Positions 53,278-62,769 of a DNA stretch of 64,000 bases are shown one piece after another. The stretch's first letter is position 1. Every line of letters starts with the position of its first letter. A model generated the notes under the pieces. That model was given only the letters and a program-made list of their open reading frames with translations. It was not told the DNA's origin and did no database searches. The DNA comes from Allomuricauda sp. (GTDB lineage: Bacteria; Bacteroidota; Bacteroidia; Flavobacteriales; Flavobacteriaceae). The translations under genes and the position numbers were made by a program. Where the stretch lies: contig NZ_JANQLX010000009.1 in assembly GCF_028280385.1 (NCBI RefSeq), positions 62,001 to 126,000 on the forward strand. Direction: 5' to 3'.

Positions 53278-54174
53278 TTGGAAACAATACTTTCCGTACA
53301 CAATCTGACCAAAAAATTTGATTTCCTGACAGCGGTCAAAAACTTGTCTTTTGATATTGAAAAAGGCAATGTTTATGGCATTTTGGGGCCAAATGGCAGT
53401 GGTAAATCCACCACTTTGGGGATAATCTTGAATGTGGTAAACCGAACCCATGGCGAGTTCAGTTGGTTTGGGGGAAACACCTCTACCCATGAAGCCCTAA
53501 AAAAGGTAGGGGCCATCATTGAACGGCCCAATTTTTACCCCTATATGTCCGCTATGCAAAACTTACGATTGGTCTGTAAGATCAAGGAAGTTCCGGAAAG
53601 CAAGATTCAGGAGAAACTGGAGCTGGTTGGGCTCTGGGATCGTAAGGACAGTAAATTCAGGACCTATTCCTTGGGCATGAAACAGCGGTTGGCCATTGCC
53701 TCAGCTTTGCTGAACGACCCTGAAATTCTTATTCTGGATGAACCCACCAACGGCTTAGATCCACAAGGAATACATCAAATCAGGCAAATCATCAAGAAAA
53801 TTGCGGGCCAAGGAACCACGATTCTATTGGCATCGCACTTGTTGGATGAAGTAGAGAAAGTGTGCTCCCATGTGGTCATACTAAGAAAGGGAGAAAAACT
53901 GTATTCCGGTCCCGTGGATGGTATGCTGGCCAGTTACGGCTTTTTTGAGTTGCGCACGGCACAGATGGAAAAACTCGAGGATTTTCTTGAAAAGAGTGCA
54001 AGTTTCGGAAAAATAACCCGCGAAAATGGTACCCTTACCGCCTATCTCAAGCAAGAAATGGATGCAGAGGAGCTCAATAAACTGCTGTTCGAAAAAGGTC
54101 TTGTCCTTTCCCACTTGGTAAAACGCAAAGAAAGTCTGGAAGAGCAATTCCTGGCCCTGACCAAAAACAACTAA
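53278..54174 (+). CDS. ABC transporter ATP-binding protein
   Basis: A 298-residue ATPase: Walker A GPNGSGKSTT (about residue 38), signature YSLGMKQRLAIASALL, Walker B EILILDEPTNGLDPQGI and H-loop LASHLLDEV. The C-terminal extension (about 215-298) is typical of DrrA/CcmA-type exporters. It starts with TTG at 53278. It is paired with the ABC-2 permease that starts 12 bp downstream. The substrate is unknown; bacteriocin, antibiotic or lipid export are common for this type. Confidence 0.9.
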   Translation: METILSVHNLTKKFDFLTAVKNLSFDIEKGNVYGILGPNGSGKSTTLGIILNVVNRTHGEFSWFGGNTSTHEALKKVGAIIERPNFYPYMSAMQNLRLVCKIKEVPESKIQEKLELVGLWDRKDSKFRTYSLGMKQRLAIASALLNDPEILILDEPTNGLDPQGIHQIRQIIKKIAGQGTTILLASHLLDEVEKVCSHVVILRKGEKLYSGPVDGMLASYGFFELRTAQMEKLEDFLEKSASFGKITRENGTLTAYLKQEMDAEELNKLLFEKGLVLSHLVKRKESLEEQFLALTKNN

Positions 54175-54185
54175 TCAAAAAACGA

Positions 54186-55013
54186 ATGATACGTTTACTA
54201 CAAATAGAATTCATAAAGCTTTGGAACAATAGAACAAGTAGGATTCTAATACTCACTTCCTTTATATTCCCGTTTTCCATACTTATTTTATCTTCCATCA
54301 AGATTCCATTTTTTGGTTTTTTCACACTTGATTTAGGTAAAACAGGAATTTTTAATGTTCCCATTGTATGGCATATTAGCACCTTCTTTATTGCATTCTT
54401 TAAAATTTTCTTTGCTATAGTGGTAGTTTCCATGATAGGAAATGAATACAGCAATCGGACAATCAAGCAAAATTTAATTGATGGATTGTCTAAAAAGGAA
54501 TTTGTTCTTTCCAAGTTTTATTTTATTCTCACCTATGCCCTAGTTTCCACCCTTGTTGTCTTTGTGATAACCTTCCTTATCGCTTTATTCCATTCAAGTT
54601 ATACAGAAATCAACTTGTTGTTTAGAGGAACAGAATTTGTGCTGGCCTACTTCTTTAAGCTTGTAGGTTTCTTTAGTTTGTGTTTCTTTTTGGGAGTCCT
54701 AATTAAAAGGTCTGCCTTCGCACTTGGATTTTTGTTTATCTCCTTTATTGTCGAGATGATTTTGTATGCGATGTTCAAATGGAAATGGTTCAACGACCAA
54801 ATTGCCGATCAAATAATGCAATTTTTTCCCTTTACATCACTTTGGTTTTTAATTGACCAGCCCATTCAAAGAGTGGTAGCTATGTCTGTTCCTAATAAAA
54901 AGGATTTGATATATGATTATGCTGTGCATTGGCACGAAGTGCTCATTGTGATTGGTTGGACCGCTCTTTTTGTCTATTTGTCCTATGCATTGTTGAAAAA
55001 GCGGGATTTATAG
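54186..55013 (+). CDS. ABC-2 type permease
   Basis: A 275-residue membrane protein with six hydrophobic segments (about 18-40, 62-90, 108-135, 145-170, 178-200, 245-270) and a typical ABC-2 N-terminus MIRLLQIEFIKLWNNRTSRI. The block MIGNEYSNRTIKQNLIDGLSKKEF is characteristic. Partner of the ATPase just upstream. Its base composition is clearly lower in G+C (about 32-40% in four 60-base lines counted by hand) than the upstream ATPase gene (about 45%) or tatC (about 50%). Confidence 0.9.
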   Translation: MIRLLQIEFIKLWNNRTSRILILTSFIFPFSILILSSIKIPFFGFFTLDLGKTGIFNVPIVWHISTFFIAFFKIFFAIVVVSMIGNEYSNRTIKQNLIDGLSKKEFVLSKFYFILTYALVSTLVVFVITFLIALFHSSYTEINLLFRGTEFVLAYFFKLVGFFSLCFFLGVLIKRSAFALGFLFISFIVEMILYAMFKWKWFNDQIADQIMQFFPFTSLWFLIDQPIQRVVAMSVPNKKDLIYDYAVHWHEVLIVIGWTALFVYLSYALLKKRDL

Positions 55014-55041
55014 TATCTTGTCCGGTACTGTTATCCGCTGA

Positions 55042-57756
55042 ATGCTATATAGATATGTAATTTTTTTATGGGTTTTTCTTACCTCCCTGGCCATGTCGGC
55101 ACAGGGCGAAACCTCTAACTGGTATTTTGGGAATAGGGCGGGAATCAGCTTTAACAATGACGGTTCCGTAACCGCCTTGACCGATAGCCGTATAAGTACC
55201 TTTGAAGGATGTACCTCCATTTCCGATGGCATTGGTAATCTTTTGCTCTATACCGATGGTATTACGGTCTATGACCGTACCCACAGCATTATGCAAAATG
55301 GAACGGCCCTATACGGAGATCCCTCCAGTACCCAATCGGCCATTGTGGTCCAAAAACCGCAAGATCCCAATATCCTTTACATTTTTACGGTTGACACCTC
55401 AACCGCGGAGGACGATCCCGATCGCGGGCTCAATTACTCTGTGGTAGACCTAACATTGAACGGTGGCAACGGAGCCATAACCCAGAAGAACGTTAATTTG
55501 CTGTCCGATTGCTCGGAAAAGATTACAGCCGTCATCAAGGATTGCTCCGATGAATCCATTTGGGTGGTGACCCTTGGCCATGAAAATCCGGGAGGCGAAT
55601 TCTTCAATACCTATCATGCTTTTGAGGTAAGCACGGCCGGGGTTAATACCACAGCCGTAAAATCCACATTCAACACGCTGGACATTTTGGACCCAAGAGG
55701 CTATCTGAAATTCTCAGCGGATGGCAAAAAACTGGCTAGTGCCAATATGGCCTTTGGCCTATACCTCTACGATTTTGATACCACCACAGGAGTGGTTACC
55801 AATCAAGAACTGGTTCAGGTCACAGCACCCAATAAAGTGCCCTATGGATTGGAATTTTCACCCAATCAACGTTTTTTATATGTTCATACCTCCAACAATC
55901 AATCGGCCATTGAGGAAACAGGACATTCCTCTTCCCTACTGCAGTATGACCTAAATGCAGCCAATGTTGCCGCTTCGGAAATTGAGATTGATCGGCGCGT
56001 TATCTACAGAGGGGCCCTGCAATTGGGGCAAAATGGGAAAATCTACAGAACCATCGCAGAAAATTATATTCAGGGAACCAACTATTTGGGAGTGATAGAA
56101 AACCCCAACGAGCTGGGAAATGCAGCGAATTATATACATAATGCCGTTTTCCTGGGAACAGGTCGGGCCACACAAGGTTTACCGCCCTTTATCCAATCGT
56201 ATTTTGACAGGGTTGCCATTATTAAAAATGACGATGGTTCGGAAAGTACCTCAGGAACCATTTGTGAAGGAGAGGATTTCACCTTTGAGGCTGATGTGGT
56301 GCCCAACGCCACCTACCATTGGGAAAAAGACGGCACCCCCCTTGCCAATCCTGGAAATTCCCTTACCGTAAGCAATGCCAATACAACGGACGCTGGTCGT
56401 TATAGCTTGGAAATTGTTCCCAACGACCCAAGTCAATGCCCCATCATTGGCGAAGCTTTTATTTCTGTCAGCCCATTGCCCGATGCGCCTGACCTGGAAT
56501 TGGCACAATGCGATTTGGTACTCAACGGCATGGAGGATGGGATTTCCATTTTTAATTTAGAGGAGGCCATTTTGGATTCCAACCTTACCTATACATTTTA
56601 TGAATCCCTTGCTGATCTAGCCTCCGGAAACTTTATTACCAATCCTATCGGCTATTCCAATACCGTTCCTTTTGACCAAACCATACACTATCAAGTAGAA
56701 GATGCCAACGGATGTCTTAATTTCGGAGAGCTCCAACTGGAGGTTAGATCCATAGTGGTGACCCCAGGCAATGAAAGCACTTTTTATGCCTGTGATGTAG
56801 ATCCTGAGGATTCCGTTCTTGAAGGTATTTTTGATATGGCATTCATCCGGGATCAGGAATATCCTGGAATGGACATGAATTTCTATGCCACTGTGGAGGA
56901 CGCCCTATTGGAACTTAACCCCATAACGGGGGATTACCTCTCTCCCTCCGCAACGATCTACGCAAGATTGGAGACCAATAACGAATGTCAAGACATAGAT
57001 TTGATAGATTTGGTGGTCAATCCAACACCTGCTTTGCAATTTGAGGAAGAAGTGCTCTGGTGTACCGATGGGCCTCCTGTCCCCGTCACTGCCCCCGGCG
57101 GATTTGATACTTATCGCTGGTATAAAAGAGAAGGTGGCAGTTTTCAGACCGTGGGCAGTCAACAAGAAATTATGGTATCCAGTATTGGAGATTATATGTT
57201 GGAAGTGGGATACGAATACAACACGCCTGAAGGTCTTTTCGAATGTCTGAATGCCGCAACTTTTGAAGTCTTGCCGTCCAACAGGGCCGTAATTCAAGAT
57301 GTGGATATAAAAGACCTTTCTGACAATAATACCGTGGAAATTTTGGTAAGTGGAGATGGGGACTACGAGTACTCCATTGATGGAACCAACTACCAGGACA
57401 CTGCCATTTTTGACAATGTATTGCCCGGTTTTCTGACGGTAAGCGTACGGGATAAAAACGGATGCGGGATAACCAAGGAAAAAATCTCCGTGATTGGCTA
57501 TCCCAAATTTTTCACACCAAACGGGGACAATATTAACGATACATGGCAACTTGAGGGAATTAACGAGGATTTTCAGGCCAACAGCATGATTTCCATATAC
57601 GACAGATATGGAAAATTAATGGCGCTCATAAGTCCCAAAACCAGTGGTTGGAACGGTACTTCCAATAATAGTGAAGTCCCTGCATCCGATTATTGGTTTA
57701 AGGTAAATTTGGAAGATGGCAGGATTTACAAAGGCCATTTTACCCTGAAAAGGTAG
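55042..57756 (+). CDS. T9SS type B sorting domain protein with beta-propeller-like and Ig-like domains
   Basis: A 904-residue secreted protein. Signal peptide about residues 1-21 (ending MSAQG). The N-terminal half (about 25-395) has propeller-like repeats (LKFSADGKKLASA, LEFSPNQRFLYVH). An Ig-like domain follows (about 405-485; CEGEDFTFEADV, TDAGRYSLEIV). Further adhesin-like repeats extend to about residue 820. The C-terminal type B sorting domain (gliding-motility-associated; FFTPNGDNINDTW to the end HFTLKR) sends it through the type IX system to the surface. The next gene encodes another such cargo; they may be used together in adhesion. Confidence 0.9.
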   Translation: MLYRYVIFLWVFLTSLAMSAQGETSNWYFGNRAGISFNNDGSVTALTDSRISTFEGCTSISDGIGNLLLYTDGITVYDRTHSIMQNGTALYGDPSSTQSAIVVQKPQDPNILYIFTVDTSTAEDDPDRGLNYSVVDLTLNGGNGAITQKNVNLLSDCSEKITAVIKDCSDESIWVVTLGHENPGGEFFNTYHAFEVSTAGVNTTAVKSTFNTLDILDPRGYLKFSADGKKLASANMAFGLYLYDFDTTTGVVTNQELVQVTAPNKVPYGLEFSPNQRFLYVHTSNNQSAIEETGHSSSLLQYDLNAANVAASEIEIDRRVIYRGALQLGQNGKIYRTIAENYIQGTNYLGVIENPNELGNAANYIHNAVFLGTGRATQGLPPFIQSYFDRVAIIKNDDGSESTSGTICEGEDFTFEADVVPNATYHWEKDGTPLANPGNSLTVSNANTTDAGRYSLEIVPNDPSQCPIIGEAFISVSPLPDAPDLELAQCDLVLNGMEDGISIFNLEEAILDSNLTYTFYESLADLASGNFITNPIGYSNTVPFDQTIHYQVEDANGCLNFGELQLEVRSIVVTPGNESTFYACDVDPEDSVLEGIFDMAFIRDQEYPGMDMNFYATVEDALLELNPITGDYLSPSATIYARLETNNECQDIDLIDLVVNPTPALQFEEEVLWCTDGPPVPVTAPGGFDTYRWYKREGGSFQTVGSQQEIMVSSIGDYMLEVGYEYNTPEGLFECLNAATFEVLPSNRAVIQDVDIKDLSDNNTVEILVSGDGDYEYSIDGTNYQDTAIFDNVLPGFLTVSVRDKNGCGITKEKISVIGYPKFFTPNGDNINDTWQLEGINEDFQANSMISIYDRYGKLMALISPKTSGWNGTSNNSEVPASDYWFKVNLEDGRIYKGHFTLKR

Positions 57757-57803
57757 GTTCAATCCAGTAAAATCACTAAATTAAAGGGTCAGTTCAGGAA
57801 GAA

Positions 57804-59540
57804 ATGATAAAAAAATTGCTACAAATATTGGTCTTCGGTTTGGCAGGCTTTGGCTTTGGCCAAGAATGCCCGGATTTGATAAGTCCGGTCAATGGAGCGA
57901 CCAATGTACCTGTGGATGCCACCATAACTTGGAACGCATCTGATGGGGTACCAGGGTATATCATCCGATTGGGTACTACGCCGGGCGGTGCAGATTTAGG
58001 TGAGCAATCCGTAGGGGGTGCCACCTCCTTCACTCCTTCCTTGGGACTCCCTGAGAATACCACCATTTATGTGACCATCATCCTGGATTTTCTCTTTCAG
58101 GGAGGTGATGACATTGTTTGTAGCAGCCAAAGTTTTACCACGGAAGATGTGGTGACCGTTCCCGATTGCACTTCGTTTCGATTTCCCTCGGATGGTGGCG
58201 TGGATGTCAGTGTCTTTTCCAATGTTTCCTGGTTTTATGCACCTAGGGCAACAGGATATTTGATTTCACTGGGCTCTGGCCCTGGACTTTCCGATATCGT
58301 ACCACAGACCGATGTTGGCAACTCTCTATTTTTCAATCCTCCCGGGGAATTGCCCACAAATACCCTGATCTATATGTCGGTGATTCCGTACAATGAAAAC
58401 GGCAACGCGGTGAGTTGTTCTGAAATAAGCTTTACCACCGGTGATTTGGCCCCCCTCCCAGGGTGTACGTCCATGGTGACTCCATCCAATGGGGCTATCA
58501 ATGTGCCTTTGACGCCCTTTTTGGAATGGCTGCCAGTACCAGGGGCCACGGGATATAGGGTAACTATCGGGACTACTCCGGATGGTAGTGATATTTTGGA
58601 TAACACCGCATTCAATACTAACTCTACCTTTGTACTCAACTTTGAGCCCAACAGGACATTTTTTATTACCATCGTACCTTTTAACGATGCCGGGGATGCC
58701 ATTGGGTGCGGGCAGGAAACCTTTTCCACCCTATTGGGCTGTGGTCCGTATCTAGACCCCAGTACCGGTGAATTTGTAACCTTTAGCCCGGAGGTGAACA
58801 TCGCGAACACATTCTCGTTCTGCGAAAATGAAGACCCATTGACCATCACGGCGCCCGATGTAGCTGATGGCTATAGATGGTTCCAAATTGACGATTTTGA
58901 CAATGAGGTAATGATATCCAATTCCAATGAAGTCACAATAAGTGAAAACGGACGATATCGATATTTGGCCTATAATGTGATTTCCCAGGCAGGCGATATC
59001 TTGGAATGTCATAATTCCCAGGTGTTTGAAGTGGTCTCCTCAGAAGCCCCAACCATCACCAATATTTCCGCTACAGATACCGCTCTGGGCTTGGATGTGA
59101 CCGTTAGCGTATCCGGTATAGGTGACTATGAATATGCCATTGACGACAGTAATGGCCCTTATCAGGATAGCAACAGATTTAACGCGGTGCGCCCCGGAAG
59201 CCATACGTTTTATGTTAGGGATAAAAACGGATGTGGGGTGGTTAGCGAAATGTTCGTTCAAGATTTGACCGTGGAAGGCTTCCCTAAATTCTTTACTCCC
59301 AATGGGGACAACATCAACGATTTTTGGCAATTTATACAACCTAAGGAAGGAGATGCCATTGTACTTCGGGATATCAAAATCTTTGATCGCTTTGGAAGGC
59401 TGCTTTCGGTGATCACACAAGATTCCGTGGGTTGGGATGGAAACTATGGAGGTAGACCCCTCCCGGCGGGTGACTATTGGTTTAGTGCCATCGACCTTTT
59501 GGACCGTGAAATTAAAGGTCATTTTTCTTTAAAAAGATAG
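57804..59540 (+). CDS. T9SS type B sorting domain protein with three Fn3-like repeats
   Basis: A 578-residue secreted protein. Signal peptide about 1-20 (ending GFGQE). Three tandem repeats of roughly 90-100 residues follow (about 22-305), each beginning with Cys (CPDL, CTSF, CTSM), with a G-x-T/S-P-x-x-x-D motif and a second Cys near the end, so each probably holds one disulfide. Then comes a linker with a YRWF Ig-like part, and the type B sorting domain (about 470-578; FFTPNGDNINDFW ... HFSLKR). Its last 150 residues resemble those of the upstream cargo protein. Surface adhesion is the likely role. Confidence 0.9.
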   Translation: MIKKLLQILVFGLAGFGFGQECPDLISPVNGATNVPVDATITWNASDGVPGYIIRLGTTPGGADLGEQSVGGATSFTPSLGLPENTTIYVTIILDFLFQGGDDIVCSSQSFTTEDVVTVPDCTSFRFPSDGGVDVSVFSNVSWFYAPRATGYLISLGSGPGLSDIVPQTDVGNSLFFNPPGELPTNTLIYMSVIPYNENGNAVSCSEISFTTGDLAPLPGCTSMVTPSNGAINVPLTPFLEWLPVPGATGYRVTIGTTPDGSDILDNTAFNTNSTFVLNFEPNRTFFITIVPFNDAGDAIGCGQETFSTLLGCGPYLDPSTGEFVTFSPEVNIANTFSFCENEDPLTITAPDVADGYRWFQIDDFDNEVMISNSNEVTISENGRYRYLAYNVISQAGDILECHNSQVFEVVSSEAPTITNISATDTALGLDVTVSVSGIGDYEYAIDDSNGPYQDSNRFNAVRPGSHTFYVRDKNGCGVVSEMFVQDLTVEGFPKFFTPNGDNINDFWQFIQPKEGDAIVLRDIKIFDRFGRLLSVITQDSVGWDGNYGGRPLPAGDYWFSAIDLLDREIKGHFSLKR

Positions 59541-59586
59541 CCCTCCAACACTTCTTCAAACCCTGTCCCTTTAGTATTTTTATAGC

Positions 59587-61575
59587 ATGAAATTTCAAGT
59601 CGTATCCGATTTTGACCCCACTGGGGACCAGCCCCAGGCCATTCAACAATTGGTAACGGGAATTGAAGAGGGAGAACCCCATCAGACCCTATTGGGTGTC
59701 ACAGGTTCCGGTAAGACCTTTACCGTGGCCAATGTGGTGGAGCGAGTGCAACGTCCAACCTTGGTATTGGCACACAACAAAACCTTGGCCGCCCAATTGT
59801 ATTCGGAATTCAAGCAGTTTTTTCCCAATAATGCGGTAGAGTACTTTGTCTCCTACTACGATTATTATCAGCCAGAAGCCTATATACCCACCAGTGGACT
59901 TTATATTGAAAAGGACCTTAGTATCAATGAAGACATTGAAAAACTGCGGTTGAGCGCCACTTCTTCCCTACTCTCCGGAAGAAGGGATGTTTTGGTGGTG
60001 GCATCCGTTTCCTGCCTATATGGAATTGGCAACCCGGTTGAATTTCAAAAAAATGTGATATCCATCCGAAGGGACCAGGTCATATCCAGGACCAAATTCC
60101 TAAAGCAACTGGTACAAAGTCTGTATTCCAGAACCACGGCGGATTTTAAAAATGGAAATTTTAGGGTAAAAGGGGATGTTGTGGATGTTTTCCCTGGCTA
60201 TGCGGACCATGCCTTCAGAGTTCATTTTTTTGGGGATGAAATTGAGGAAATTGAGGCACTTGACCCTTTCAACAACAAGGTTATCGAAATCTATGATGCG
60301 TTAAACATCTATCCCGCCAACATGTTTGTGACCTCACCGGACATCTTGCAAAATGCCATTCATATGATCCAGGATGATTTGGTAAAACAACTCGATTATT
60401 TTAAGGAAATTGGACGGCCCCTGGAAGCCAAGCGGTTGGAGGAACGCACCAACTTTGACCTTGAAATGATTCGGGAATTGGGATATTGTTCCGGAATAGA
60501 GAATTATTCCCGCTATCTGGATGGGCGTGAACCCGGCACCAGACCTTTCTGTCTCCTGGATTATTTCCCGGACGATTATTTAATGATCATAGACGAAAGC
60601 CATGTGACCATTCCGCAGGTGCATGCCATGTATGGCGGTGACCGTTCCAGAAAAGAGAATTTGGTAGACTACGGTTTCCGCTTGCCTGCTGCATTGGATA
60701 ACCGGCCACTAAAATTTGAGGAATTTGAGGCCCTTCAGAACCAAGCCATATATGTAAGTGCCACCCCGGCCGATTATGAACTTCAACTTAGCCAAGGAGT
60801 GTATGTGGAACAAGTGATTCGACCTACCGGACTATTGGATCCCATTATTGAGGTGCGCCCCAGCCTGAACCAAATAGATAATCTGGTAGATGAAATACAA
60901 CAACGCGTAGAATTGGATGAACGTACCCTAGTAACCACCTTGACCAAGCGTATGGCTGAAGAATTGGCAAAATATCTCGCTAGAATAGATGTTCGCTGTA
61001 GATATATCCATAGCGATGTGGATACCCTGGAACGCGTTGAAATCATGCAAGACCTAAGAAAGGGATTGTTTGATGTGCTCATCGGGGTAAACCTGCTACG
61101 CGAAGGCTTGGATTTGCCCGAAGTATCGTTGGTAGCCATATTGGATGCCGATAAAGAAGGATTTTTACGAAGCAACCGATCATTGACCCAAACTGTTGGG
61201 CGCGCCGCAAGAAATCTGAACGGAAAGGCCATCATGTATGCTGATACCATAACGGAAAGCATGCAAAAAACCATCGACGAGACCAACTACAGAAGGGAAA
61301 AACAACTTGAATACAACAAGGAAAACGGAATTGTCCCCAAAGCGCTGAACAAGAACCTTGATAACGCCCTGGCCAAGAACTCTGTCTCCACCTACCATTT
61401 TGAAAAAGAGGAACTACGGGCCGCAGAACCGGATTTGGCCTATCTGACCCAAGATCAAAAAGAAAAATTGATTCGGGAAAAACGCAAAGCCATGGAAAAG
61501 GCCGCCAAGGAGCTCAACTTTATGGAAGCCGCCAAATTGCGGGATGAGATAAAAACCCTCCAGGAACAAGAGTAA
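59587..61575 (+). CDS. uvrB: Excinuclease ABC subunit B
   Basis: A 662-residue DNA repair helicase-like protein that loads onto damage found by UvrA and recruits UvrC. Walker A GVTGSGKT (about residue 38), beta-hairpin YYDYYQPEAYIP, DESHVTIPQ, helicase motif V GLDLPEVSLVAILDADKEG and motif VI QTVGRAARN are present, along with the C-terminal UVR domain (about 620-660; EKAAKELNFMEAAKLRDEI). Length is normal. It starts 46 bp after the T9SS gene and is followed by two hairpins. Confidence 0.97.
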   Translation: MKFQVVSDFDPTGDQPQAIQQLVTGIEEGEPHQTLLGVTGSGKTFTVANVVERVQRPTLVLAHNKTLAAQLYSEFKQFFPNNAVEYFVSYYDYYQPEAYIPTSGLYIEKDLSINEDIEKLRLSATSSLLSGRRDVLVVASVSCLYGIGNPVEFQKNVISIRRDQVISRTKFLKQLVQSLYSRTTADFKNGNFRVKGDVVDVFPGYADHAFRVHFFGDEIEEIEALDPFNNKVIEIYDALNIYPANMFVTSPDILQNAIHMIQDDLVKQLDYFKEIGRPLEAKRLEERTNFDLEMIRELGYCSGIENYSRYLDGREPGTRPFCLLDYFPDDYLMIIDESHVTIPQVHAMYGGDRSRKENLVDYGFRLPAALDNRPLKFEEFEALQNQAIYVSATPADYELQLSQGVYVEQVIRPTGLLDPIIEVRPSLNQIDNLVDEIQQRVELDERTLVTTLTKRMAEELAKYLARIDVRCRYIHSDVDTLERVEIMQDLRKGLFDVLIGVNLLREGLDLPEVSLVAILDADKEGFLRSNRSLTQTVGRAARNLNGKAIMYADTITESMQKTIDETNYRREKQLEYNKENGIVPKALNKNLDNALAKNSVSTYHFEKEELRAAEPDLAYLTQDQKEKLIREKRKAMEKAAKELNFMEAAKLRDEIKTLQEQE

Positions 61576-61577
61576 AA

Positions 61578-61617
61578 AAAGCGCGCCCCCACGTAGAAGT
61601 GTGCAGGAACGCGCTTT
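61578..61617 (+). terminator. Hairpin after uvrB
   Basis: Eight-bp perfect stem AAAGCGCG / CGCGCTTT enclosing 24 nt that can form a small inner hairpin; starts right after the uvrB stop. The T-run is short, so termination efficiency is uncertain. Confidence 0.5.
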
Positions 61618-61639
61618 CAAACTAACCAACTAAACCAAC

Positions 61640-61660
61640 CCTGCCCGAACATCGGACAGG
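61640..61660. terminator. Second hairpin between uvrB and hsp20
   Basis: CCTGCCCGA-ACA-TCGGACAGG, nine-bp stem with one mismatch (C-A). No T-tract on either strand. It lies in the 124-bp gap between the convergent genes uvrB and hsp20 and may help to stop transcription from either side. Confidence 0.4.
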
Positions 61661-61699
61661 CATCATGAAACACCTAAGCTGGTGTAACAATTCTTTTAT

Positions 61700-62125
61700 T
61701 TACCCAATGGATATCAATCGTTTGGGAGCAGGCAAGGCTTCCTCTTTTTTAGGCAAGCTTACACGAAGTACCCCGTCCTCATATTTTGCGTCAATTTTGG
61801 TACCATCAACAGTTTCAGGAAGGGTAAATGCCCTTTTAAATGAGGAATAAAAGAACTCCCTACGGGTATAATTGTCCTCATTTTCCGAATTTTCAGATTT
61901 TACCTCGCTGGAAATGGTGAGTATATCATTATCCACTTCCACTTTAAAATCGTCCTTCTTACCTCCTGGAACCGCTAGTTCCAATTCAAAACCTTCCGTA
62001 TTGTCTTTTATGTTGACGGCGGGAAGATTTGTATTCCAGTTTTCTGTTCCCCCAAACCAATCAGGTTTTAAAAAGTCGTTCATCAAGGATGGGAAAAACA
62101 GATTGTTTCTTTTTACTATACTCAT
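61700..62125 (-). CDS. Small heat shock protein, Hsp20/alpha-crystallin family
   Basis: A 141-residue ATP-independent chaperone. The alpha-crystallin domain (about 35-130) has NIKDNTEGFELELAVPGGKKDDFKVEVDNDILTI and ends in YEDGVLRVSLPKKE. The C-terminal KRLISIG supplies the I/L-x-I oligomerisation motif. N-terminus MSIVKRNNLFFPSLMNDFLK is common in Bacteroidota. It has its own promoter with a palindrome upstream and a hairpin at the start of the 5' leader. Confidence 0.94.
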   Translation of the reverse strand: MSIVKRNNLFFPSLMNDFLKPDWFGGTENWNTNLPAVNIKDNTEGFELELAVPGGKKDDFKVEVDNDILTISSEVKSENSENEDNYTRREFFYSSFKRAFTLPETVDGTKIDAKYEDGVLRVSLPKKEEALPAPKRLISIG

Positions 62126-62193
62126 GGTGATTCAATTTTTTATTAGACGTTAAATCATCTAGCTATAGTCAAATGGTATACCAACCCCGAATC

Positions 62194-62210
62194 AATGCCA
62201 TTTTGGCATT
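62194..62210 (-). promoter_or_regulatory. Hairpin at the 5' end of the hsp20 leader
   Basis: AATGCC-ATTTT-GGCATT, perfect 6-bp stem. Given the -7 element at 62218-62225, the transcript should start near 62212, so the hairpin would lie at its very 5' end, about 70 nt before the start codon. It could protect the mRNA or sense temperature. Confidence 0.45.
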
Positions 62211-62217
62211 TTCTTAA

Positions 62218-62241
62218 CAAATTTACATGTCATTGTGACAT
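62218..62241 (-). promoter_or_regulatory. hsp20 promoter element with an adjacent palindrome
   Basis: On the minus strand TAAATTTG (62218-62225) is an exact TAnnTTTG element. Immediately upstream is a perfect palindrome ATGTCA-TTG-TGACAT (62227-62241) that ends next to the stop codon of the TerB-like gene. There is no TTG at -33, so the palindrome may bind a regulator that replaces it or blocks the promoter. Confidence 0.55.
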
Positions 62242-62643
62242 TTAGTTGTAGTGTGCCTTGAAGATATTGATCAGCACGTCTACCGGAACCACCTTGTTGG
62301 GATATTGGTGCATAACCTCCAATACCTGCCATATGGCAGAAGGTGGTAAGCCCATGGCCAATCCGATGTTGTGCAAAGTGCGGATTTCCTTTTGGTGCTG
62401 TTCCTGATCGATGTTCATAAGTAAAAGTAATCGATGAAACTGCACAATTCGGTCTGCCTGTGATTTCAGCATCACCTTTGGCGATTTCTCTTGAAGTAGA
62501 TTGTCAAAAGTCATCTTATCCACCCCTAAATGCGATGCTACCCCAAGCAAAAACTGGTATTCTGAATCCTTCAATGAATGATCCACTCTGGCAAAAGCAA
62601 TCATCTCCGAAAGAATACTCAATTTCTCTTGGTAGGCTCCCAT
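62242..62643 (-). CDS. TerB-like helical protein
   Basis: A 133-residue all-alpha cytosolic protein resembling the TerB (tellurite resistance/DjlA N-terminal) fold: helix patterns KLSILSEMIAFARVDHSLKDSEYQFLLGVASHLGV and a second EF-hand-like acidic turn. No cysteine, no signal peptide. Function unknown; tellurite resistance should not be assumed. It lies between sucC and hsp20 on the same strand, with a terminator before it and the hsp20 promoter right after. Confidence 0.68.
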   Translation of the reverse strand: MGAYQEKLSILSEMIAFARVDHSLKDSEYQFLLGVASHLGVDKMTFDNLLQEKSPKVMLKSQADRIVQFHRLLLLMNIDQEQHQKEIRTLHNIGLAMGLPPSAIWQVLEVMHQYPNKVVPVDVLINIFKAHYN

Positions 62644-62769
62644 ATTGGTGGTTTACGGATAGGTTTTGTATTACATAACTCCAAAAGACCTCCTTTTAGT
62701 GCCCAAAACGCCAGAATTAACGATTTAGCCCAATCATTTGACTTTCACTGAAAACGAAGGGATTGCAAC

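Noticed and set aside
54186..55013. ABC transporter pair as part of an antibiotic or bacteriocin cluster
   Set aside because: No biosynthetic, precursor-peptide or immunity genes are next to it.
62242..62643. TerB-like gene as a tellurite resistance determinant
   Set aside because: No other ter genes nearby and the fold occurs in many unrelated proteins.
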